Assembly (NCBI GenBank): GCA_964508655.1 | Contig: CAZDUO010000113.1 | Coordinates: 1 to 10,765 of the forward strand | Direction of reading: 5' to 3' | Length of the DNA: 10,765 nucleotides | DNA from: VBAS01 sp964508655 | GTDB taxonomy: Bacteria > Bacteroidota > Bacteroidia > Chitinophagales > Chitinophagaceae | In this document: in pieces, positions 5,965 to 10,765 of the stretch | Position numbering within the stretch: position 1 is the first letter of the stretch | Layout of the letters: every line of letters begins with the position of its first letter | Notes under the pieces: model-generated | Told to the model about the DNA's origin: nothing | Seen by the model: the letters and a program-made list of their open reading frames with translations, nothing else | The model's database searches: none | Program-made: the position numbers and the translations under genes

Positions 5965-6756
5965 ATGATGCGTAATGTCATGACAAAAGCATGGATGATA
6001 TTAAGTGGTATTTTACTGCCCTATTGTCCGATGGCCCAGTTTACAGCCGACGATGCGCCAACAAGGTTTAATGGTATCGGTTCATTTCAACTTGTTTCAG
6101 GTGAAAGCAATATTGTAAATGCAGCTTTGCTCAATTCTCATGGCCTGAAGTTTTCTACCAACAAGCGGATTGAAGGCAGTGTTTTCTTAAACCCCGAATG
6201 GCAGGCGGGTTTTATCAGGCTGAAAAACGGGGCCGTGGTTGACAGCATTCCGATGCGGTTCAACGCACTGAGCCATGAATTGCATATCCTTGATGGGGAA
6301 CAGGAGTATTTCATCAACGATCATTACCGTGAATTTAGCTATCCGGAAACGGTAAACGGCCGGCAGGTCATGCTGATGTTTCGAAATGGCTATCCTCCCG
6401 TAAAGAATTTCACAGCCAAAACGTTTTACCAGTATCTTGGCGGTACTGATCTGCAACTGTTGAAAAAAGTAACCAAACAGCTGCAGGAAAACCGCTCCCT
6501 TGACGGCCAGATTTATTACCGGATTGCGGAGGAAACGGTCTATTATGTTTATAACAGAGTCAACAAATCAATGACAGAAGTTCGCAAGGGCATGCAGCAA
6601 TTGCAGTCAGATTTTCCTCTTATCAGGCAGCAGATAGCTGCTTACTGCGGCGATAATAAGCAGAATTGCAAAACAGAAACCGGGCTGATTGAACTGTTTT
6701 CATCTGCCCGGCTGGATGATGAAGGGTCAATTAAAGAAAGCAAAAAGCCATTTTAA
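5965..6756 (+). CDS. Predicted secreted protein of unknown function, first of two tandem paralogs between era and der
   Basis: I do not recognise a characterised family. The 263-residue protein starts with a signal peptide (hydrophobic stretch about 8-24, ending PMAQ). It contains NPEWQAGFI (76-84), a beta-rich block with MRFNALSHELHILD (97-110), and a charged helical C-terminal half (LLKKVTKQLQENRSLDGQ). Two cysteines, 228 and 235, could form a disulfide. The next gene shares the EW...RFN...HxLD core and the LMK-type helical segment, so the two are diverged tandem duplicates. Similar EW / RFN-NELHFLD patterns are familiar from Bacteroidota hypothetical proteins, but I cannot name the family. 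It begins 34 bases after era. The start is uncertain because ATGs at 5965, 5968 and 5980 are in frame and all keep the signal peptide. Confidence 0.8.
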   Translation: MMRNVMTKAWMILSGILLPYCPMAQFTADDAPTRFNGIGSFQLVSGESNIVNAALLNSHGLKFSTNKRIEGSVFLNPEWQAGFIRLKNGAVVDSIPMRFNALSHELHILDGEQEYFINDHYREFSYPETVNGRQVMLMFRNGYPPVKNFTAKTFYQYLGGTDLQLLKKVTKQLQENRSLDGQIYYRIAEETVYYVYNRVNKSMTEVRKGMQQLQSDFPLIRQQIAAYCGDNKQNCKTETGLIELFSSARLDDEGSIKESKKPF

Positions 6757-6761
6757 AAATT

Positions 6762-7508
6762 ATGATTAAAATCTTCATAGCCGTTGTAGTCGTGCTAAGC
6801 CAAAATTTTTCAGAACTCTGCGCACAAGTGTTTATTGAAGTGGGGCCCGTTCAGAATAAACGGGATGCTTTCAGCAGCGTGGTGGTGTATGGCAGTGACG
6901 GGCTGCGACGCACCATACCTTACGATGAAATAAGGGGCTCGGCATTCTGGAAAAGCGAATGGTCAAAAGCCTATCTCTACGATCAGCGGGATACGCTGCT
7001 GGGCAGTTACAGGGCCCGGTTCAACTTTGTGAACAATGAAGTCCATTTTCTTGATAAAAGCGGTGTTGAAAAGGCAGTTATTCCCGGCACATTGAACAAA
7101 GTGGTTTTTATGCAGGATGCTGACAGCAACGCCATCGCCACCGTTTTCAGGGATAATATCCCGGAGATTGACAAGCAAGCCACCTGCAAAACCTGCTATG
7201 TGCAGGAGCTTAACCAGGGTAATGCAAAACTGATGAAAATTACCCGGCGGCTGGTAAAAGCTAAAGACTCACTCTTTGGTACGATTAAAAAATTTTACTT
7301 TGAAGACCAGGTTGAATATTTTCTGCAATACAGAGAGAAGTATGAAAGAATAAAAAAGCTGAACAAGGATAATGTGTTTTCTTTCCTGCCAAATACCTCG
7401 GCTTTTGCCGCCTGGATCAGCGAACATAAATTACGATTTGAGAAAGAGGCCGACTTTGTTTTATTTCTCAATTATTACAATACGGCAAGACGAAATGATT
7501 TGCCCTGA
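6762..7508 (+). CDS. Predicted secreted protein of unknown function, second tandem paralog between era and der
   Basis: This 248-residue protein has a signal peptide (about 1-22, ending LCAQ). It shares with its neighbour the sequence FWKSEW (62-67), ARFNFVNNEVHFLD (85-98) and a helical block (LMKITRRLVKAKDSLFGTIKKF, near 157-178). A CKTC pair at 142-145 has no counterpart at the same place in the first paralog, whose cysteines lie near the C-terminus. Its ATG is 5 bases after the previous stop, so the two are almost certainly translated from one message. The stop codon lies one base ahead of a promoter-like element for der. Function is unknown; export to the periplasm or surface is predicted. 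The duplication is old, with conservation limited to short blocks. Confidence 0.8.
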   Translation: MIKIFIAVVVVLSQNFSELCAQVFIEVGPVQNKRDAFSSVVVYGSDGLRRTIPYDEIRGSAFWKSEWSKAYLYDQRDTLLGSYRARFNFVNNEVHFLDKSGVEKAVIPGTLNKVVFMQDADSNAIATVFRDNIPEIDKQATCKTCYVQELNQGNAKLMKITRRLVKAKDSLFGTIKKFYFEDQVEYFLQYREKYERIKKLNKDNVFSFLPNTSAFAAWISEHKLRFEKEADFVLFLNYYNTARRNDLP

Positions 7509-7509
7509 G

Positions 7510-7518
7510 TAAATTTGC
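7510..7518 (+). promoter_or_regulatory. Putative -7 promoter element for der
   Basis: TAAATTTGC is an exact TAnnTTTG match placed 15 bases before the der ATG and immediately after the TGA (7506-7508) of the preceding gene. Transcription would start close to the start codon, giving a very short or absent leader. No TTTG lies at the expected -33 spacing, so the call rests on the -7 motif alone. Confidence 0.45.
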
Positions 7519-7533
7519 ATTTTTTACATCATC

Positions 7534-8847
7534 ATGGGATTTACTTTAGCGATAACCGGAAGGCCCAATGTGGGCAAAAGCACTTTTTTCAACAGGCTGT
7601 TGGAACAGCGCAAGGCCATAGTGGATGATGCCAGCGGGGTGACCCGCGACCGGCAATATGGCGTGGCCGAGTGGAACGGGAAAAGTTTTAACGTGATTGA
7701 CACTGGCGGTTTTGTGCCCGGCAGCGATGATGTATTTGAAACTGAAATTCGCAAGCAGGTGGCCATCGCCATTGAGGAGGCAAACGCCATTGTGTTTATG
7801 ACGGATGCAGCCACCGGCATCACCCACCTGGATGAGGCCATGGCAGGCATGCTTCGGCGCAGCTCAAAACCTGTTTTCCTCGTTGTAAATAAAGCGGACA
7901 ATAGTGAAAGGATGCTGGCGGCTTCAGAATTTTACAGCCTGGGGTTTGAAAAAATATTTTTTATTTCCTCCATAAGCGGCAGCGGCACCGGCGAACTGCT
8001 GGATGCCGTTACGGAATTGATACCACAGGATATTTCTGTAGAGATGCAACATTTTACGTCTCTACCCAAATTTGCCATTATCGGACAGCCCAACGTGGGC
8101 AAATCGTCGCTGCTGAATGCATTGATAGGAAAGGAAAGAACCATCGTAAGCGAAATTGCCGGCACCACAAGGGATACCATTCATACGCATTACAATTTAT
8201 TTCAGAAAGAATTTATACTGATTGATACGGCAGGCATACGTAAGAAGGCAAAAGTGTACGAAGACCTGGAGTTTTATTCCGTCATCCGCGCCATTAAGGC
8301 AGTGGATGAAGCCGACGTGTGCCTGCTGATGATTGATGCTGCCAAAGGTATTTCAGCGCAGGATGTAAATATTTTCAGTCTTGCCGCCAGAAAAGGAAAG
8401 GGCATTGTAGTGCTGGTGAATAAATGGGACCTGGTGCAGAAGCAGACAAATACGGCAAGGGATTATGAAAAAGAGTTACAAAATAAGCTGTCACCCTTTA
8501 CCGATGTGCCTGTCCTGTTTATTTCTGCAAAAGAAAAAACAAGAATTTTCAAAGTGATTGAAACGGCGATGGAAGTGTATGAAAGCCGGCGGCAAAAAAT
8601 TCCCACTTCAGATCTTAACGAAATAATACAGGCGGCAATGGATGCTTACCATCCCCCGGTAGTACGCGGTCACCCGGTAAAAATAAAATACGTGACCCAG
8701 CTGCCGACACCGGTTCCTTCGTTTGCTTTTTTCTGCAATTATCCTGATGATGTAAAACAGCCGTACAAAAATTACCTGGAAAATCAGCTGCGGCAGCAAT
8801 TTAATTTCCGCGGCGTGCCAATCCGGCTTTTTTTCAGAAAAAAATAA
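7534..8847 (+). CDS. der: GTPase Der (EngA)
   Basis: Der is the double-GTPase factor needed for 50S subunit assembly. The 437-residue length is normal. First G domain: GRPNVGKS (9-16), DTGG (56-59), NKAD (119-122). Second G domain: GQPNVGKS (184-191), DTAG (231-234) followed by IRKK, NKWD (296-299), and the SAKE segment. The C-terminal KH-like domain follows from about 355 to the end (HPPVVRGHPVKIKYVTQ, NFRGVPIRLFFRKK). Every nucleotide-binding motif expected for both domains is intact. The start is set by the P-loop position. It follows the two unknown secreted genes and may be transcribed from both the era-side promoter and its own. Confidence 0.98.
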   Translation: MGFTLAITGRPNVGKSTFFNRLLEQRKAIVDDASGVTRDRQYGVAEWNGKSFNVIDTGGFVPGSDDVFETEIRKQVAIAIEEANAIVFMTDAATGITHLDEAMAGMLRRSSKPVFLVVNKADNSERMLAASEFYSLGFEKIFFISSISGSGTGELLDAVTELIPQDISVEMQHFTSLPKFAIIGQPNVGKSSLLNALIGKERTIVSEIAGTTRDTIHTHYNLFQKEFILIDTAGIRKKAKVYEDLEFYSVIRAIKAVDEADVCLLMIDAAKGISAQDVNIFSLAARKGKGIVVLVNKWDLVQKQTNTARDYEKELQNKLSPFTDVPVLFISAKEKTRIFKVIETAMEVYESRRQKIPTSDLNEIIQAAMDAYHPPVVRGHPVKIKYVTQLPTPVPSFAFFCNYPDDVKQPYKNYLENQLRQQFNFRGVPIRLFFRKK

Positions 8848-8868
8848 AACGGATGTTGCGTTTTTATT
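8841..8868 (+). terminator. Weak candidate terminator after der
   Basis: AATAAAACG (8843-8851), overlapping the stop codon, can pair with CGTTTTTATT (8859-8868) with one bulged base across a 7-base loop. It ends in a T-run. The stem is A-T rich with only two G-C pairs, so termination would be inefficient. Confidence 0.3.
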
Positions 8869-9118
8869 CGACCGGAAACATATAGTAAATCTACCCAAAG
8901 AAAAAATTTCTCATGTCTTTATTTCTCTTTCTGCCATTGAGTTTTTAATTTAACATGGTTATCCTTTGAAACTATCCTGCTTCCGTACCCCCTTACTATC
9001 TCCCGGTTGGGGGTATCTTATCAAAAATCAACAAGCAGAAAATTATCCTTTAGCAGTATTGGAAAAACTGTTGCAGTCGAAATGGCTGCATCCTCAGCAT
9101 TGTTTAAAACAGTTTTTT
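8869..9118 (+). other. Intergenic region between der and the small secreted gene, with inverted repeats
   Basis: No gene is supported here. The reading frame of the next gene stays open back to 8966, but the extra 51 residues look random and would bury the signal peptide. TACCCCC (8986-8992) pairs perfectly with GGGGGTA (9009-9015) around a 16-base loop. A nested structure lies directly before the next start codon (listed separately). TATCCTTTG at 8960-8968 resembles the -7 element but has three instead of two spacer bases. Confidence 0.5.
9063..9117 (+). promoter_or_regulatory. Nested inverted repeat abutting the start of the small secreted gene
   Basis: AAAAACTGTT (9063-9072) is the exact reverse complement of AACAGTTTTT (9108-9117), one base before the ATG at 9119. 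Inside it TGCAG (9072-9076) pairs with CTGCA (9086-9090); the two stems share base 9072. The outer arm ends in a T-run, so it resembles either a long-loop terminator for upstream transcripts or a leader hairpin acting on the start codon. Which of these applies cannot be decided from sequence. Confidence 0.45.
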
Positions 9119-9613
9119 ATGAGAATAATTTTACTCGCTTTTTTAATTTGCGCCTCAGCAGCACAGGCGCAGGAAAAAACGGAGAACAAGCAGAAATGGA
9201 AAATTGATAAGAACAAAATCCTTACCGGTTCACTGGTATTTGTGAGCGGCGCAGCCAAAGGCTTTAATGAAACGCTGCAGTTCAATTACCCGATTTTTGA
9301 AAAAACTTTTCCGGGTGCCAATAAGCAGTGGTTTGACCCCAAAGTAAGCTGGCGAAACAAATATGAAGGCGGTAACCCCGACAATGGCCCGAAATTTTTC
9401 CTGTCCACATCGCTGCTGGTGATGTTTACCGACCAGTATCATCTCAATAATTTTATTCACCGCAGTGCGCTGATGTCAGCGCTGGTGATAAAAATAGGGG
9501 AGGGGAAAAAACCATTTAAGCACTACGTATACGACCTGCTTTTTTATTCAGCCTGCTACCAGGCGGGGTTTTCGGCGCTTTATTATCCGTTTACCAGCAG
9601 GGATTACAAATAA
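9119..9613 (+). CDS. Small predicted secreted protein of unknown function
   Basis: This protein has 164 residues when started at the ATG at 9119. That start gives a clean signal peptide (1-17, cut after AQA), followed by a charged linker (EKTENKQKWKIDKN) and a hydrophobic stretch (ILTGSLVFVSGAAKGF). An aromatic-rich core follows (QWFDPKVSWRNKYEGG, FFLSTSLLVMFTDQYHLNNFI). The pattern GFNETL...FPGANKQWFDP..SWRNKY...GPKFF.ST..LVMFTDQYHL is familiar from Bacteroidota hypothetical proteins. I know no assigned function for it. Hydrophobic segments near residues 100-115 and 140-155 suggest membrane association. An upstream in-frame ATG at 8966 was rejected. The gene stands alone and converges on the DUF4954-like gene. 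Confidence 0.8.
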   Translation: MRIILLAFLICASAAQAQEKTENKQKWKIDKNKILTGSLVFVSGAAKGFNETLQFNYPIFEKTFPGANKQWFDPKVSWRNKYEGGNPDNGPKFFLSTSLLVMFTDQYHLNNFIHRSALMSALVIKIGEGKKPFKHYVYDLLFYSACYQAGFSALYYPFTSRDYK

Positions 9614-9620
9614 TCATTAT

Positions 9621-9650
9621 CCTTGCGAGCACAGCGAAGCAAGCTTCCCG
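9621..9650. repeat. Short palindromic intergenic repeat between convergent genes
   Basis: CTTGC (9622-9626) and GCAAG (9639-9643) flank GAGCACAGCGAA. On the other strand this reads GCTTCGCTGTGCTCGC between the arms. It resembles the dispersed TTGCGAGC...GCGAAGCAA element seen in many bacterial genomes, recalled from memory and not checked. It sits in the 48-base gap between two converging genes, where it could act as a transcript end for either. Confidence 0.45.
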
Positions 9651-9661
9651 TTACTCCCGAA

Positions 9662-10719
9662 TCAGATTGAAAATCTTTTTACCAGTTCATTTGTTTTCTT
9701 CCGGTATTCTTTCATCCAGGCAATTTGTTTTTTAATAAAACTGTTTTCATCCAGCCTGCCGGTCACAGTTTCCATTTGTTTGCGGCTGTGGTACAGCATC
9801 CGGCGGAAGGGGTTGTGATAATCTTTTGCCCTTGATTCATAAATGCCCTTTACCATCCACTCCCTTGTGGCCAGCGCCTGCTGAATGAGTTGTTTGAAAA
9901 TTTTTTTGTCAAACTCCACGGGTTTCAGCTTACAAATTTCAAGCAAGGAAGCAAAAGCATGTTGAAATTTCTGTTCGTGATAAAGCCGGCTGCTGGTGAA
10001 ATAAAACTCATGCACCTCATCCCAGCTTTTTATTTTGCCTGAGTAAATATCTTTTTTCAGTGTGCTGATGGCCGGCTCGGGAATCAGCTGTCCGCCCACA
10101 TTCACCCACTGGTTTCTTCTTGCCCTGAATGGCAGGGCTTCATAAAGTTTTTCCCAGTTGCTGACCTTATTTTTCCAAACGTATTGCAGCAACTGGTTGA
10201 CGCCGTAGTAAACAACCAGCTCTTTGAAAATGGTATAGGCCTGCAGCACTTTCATCAGCACCACCTTACGATGGCTGTTTTCAAAACCATCAGCCTTTAT
10301 TTCCAGCTTATCCACAACCGGGTCTTTTGTTTCAAGCAGTTTTTCACCGGCTGAAATGGCCTGCAGGTCATTCACTTTTTTCTTTTTCAATAGTGCGTAA
10401 GCCTGGCCGGTATATTTTTTCAGCAACTCCAGTGCGGCGAACACTTCGTTGATGCTGTCGGGCGCCAGGAAATCATACTCGATGAAGAGCGATTTATCCT
10501 GCCGCTTGTCTCTTGCTTCATATTTTTCTTCGTTGCGTGCCAGTGCATACATGTTGTACATAAACCAGTAGGCGGGCATTACCACCAATTTATCTTTGCT
10601 CGTATCATTGCTCACCAGCGAAAACGGAATGGGAATTTTCAGTTCGGCCGGGTAATCACCTTTTGCAAGGATGGTAAAGCTGGCAAACATGGAATTATGT
10701 TTCAGGCTGACACAGAGGC
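9662..10719 (-). CDS. DUF4954-like protein, C-terminal part, 5'-truncated at the contig end
   Basis: The minus-strand frame is open from its stop at 9662 to the last genomic base before the adapter, giving about 351 residues. An ATG exists at 10690, but the frame continues upstream as LCVSLKHNS. That reads like the end of a left-handed beta-helix segment running into FASFTILAKGDYPAEL, so the true start lies beyond the window. The block PIPFSLVSNDTSKDKLVVMPAYWFMYNMYALARN and the following charged helices resemble the C-terminal half of DUF4954 proteins, whose N-terminal half is an acyltransferase-like beta-helix. This assignment is from memory. The C-terminus is mostly helical and basic (FRRMLYHSRKQM, KKTNELVKRF). 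No function is established. It converges on the small secreted gene. Confidence 0.65.
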
Positions 10720-10765
10720 CTGTCTCTTATACACATCTCCGAGCCCACGAGACTAGGCATGATCT
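10720..10765. other. Untrimmed Illumina Nextera adapter plus i7 index (sequencing artefact)
   Basis: Positions 10720-10738 read CTGTCTCTTATACACATCT, the Tn5 mosaic-end/Nextera adapter. Positions 10739-10753 read CCGAGCCCACGAGAC, the Nextera read-2 side. Positions 10754-10761 (TAGGCATG) match an 8-base i7 index, recalled as N706. Positions 10762-10765 (ATCT) begin the P7 sequence. These 46 bases are not from the organism; the contig's biological sequence ends at about 10719. Confidence 0.97.

Noticed and set aside
8966..9118. N-terminal extension of the small secreted protein to the ATG at 8966
   Set aside because: The 51 extra residues look non-coding and cover two inverted repeats. They would also place a perfect signal peptide in the interior of the protein.
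10688..10690. ATG at 10690 as the true start of the DUF4954-like gene
   Set aside because: The frame stays open to the adapter, and the upstream residues LCVSLKHNS read as a continuation of the domain. The Met is most likely internal.
10720..10738. Tn5-like mosaic end suggesting a real transposon boundary
   Set aside because: It continues directly into the Nextera read-2 adapter, an index and the start of P7, so it is library sequence.

Overview
The window looks like one contig end from a member of the Bacteroidota, most likely a Chitinophagaceae-like lineage. Four things point that way. A TPP riboswitch controls a TonB-dependent receptor. Genes start without Shine-Dalgarno sequences. Several upstream regions carry the Bacteroidota -7 element TAnnTTTG. 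Secreted GIN-domain (DUF2807) proteins and other Bacteroidota-type hypothetical proteins are present. The assignment is inferred from gene content; no marker-gene comparison was possible.

Layout. Positions 1-146 hold inverted repeats downstream of a minus-strand gene. Positions 147-2309 (-) encode a TonB-dependent outer-membrane receptor. Its leader (2370-2467) is a clear TPP (THI-box) riboswitch, so the likely cargo is thiamine or a thiamine precursor. A 9-bp inverted repeat buries the receptor's start codon and could be the expression platform. Positions 2559-4863 (+) hold three tandem paralogous GIN-domain secreted proteins. A bidirectional intrinsic terminator (4882-4913) follows, shared with an initiator tRNA-fMet gene on the minus strand (4916-4987) that has a textbook Bacteroidota promoter. 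Positions 5061-8847 (+) are an era - secA - secB - der cluster (secA and secB used here only as labels): two ribosome-assembly GTPases flank two tandem, diverged secreted paralogs of unknown function. A small secreted protein (9119-9613, +) faces a minus-strand gene (9662 to the contig end) encoding the C-terminal part of a DUF4954-like protein. That gene is cut by 46 bases of untrimmed Illumina Nextera adapter and index (10720-10765).

How the parts work together. The receptor is a thiamine-responsive import module. The GIN trio is a separate envelope or secreted module with no evident catalytic function. Era, Der and the initiator tRNA all serve ribosome assembly or translation initiation. 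The two proteins between era and der are predicted to be exported, so their position probably reflects shared transcription rather than shared biochemistry.

The most striking observation is in the GIN trio. All three paralogs have seven repeat rungs with identical spacing (21-19-19-20-18-19 residues). Each paralog uses its own turn motif at nearly every rung: xTG[GSA] in the first, SGGSD in the second, SGAS[D/S/N] in the third.
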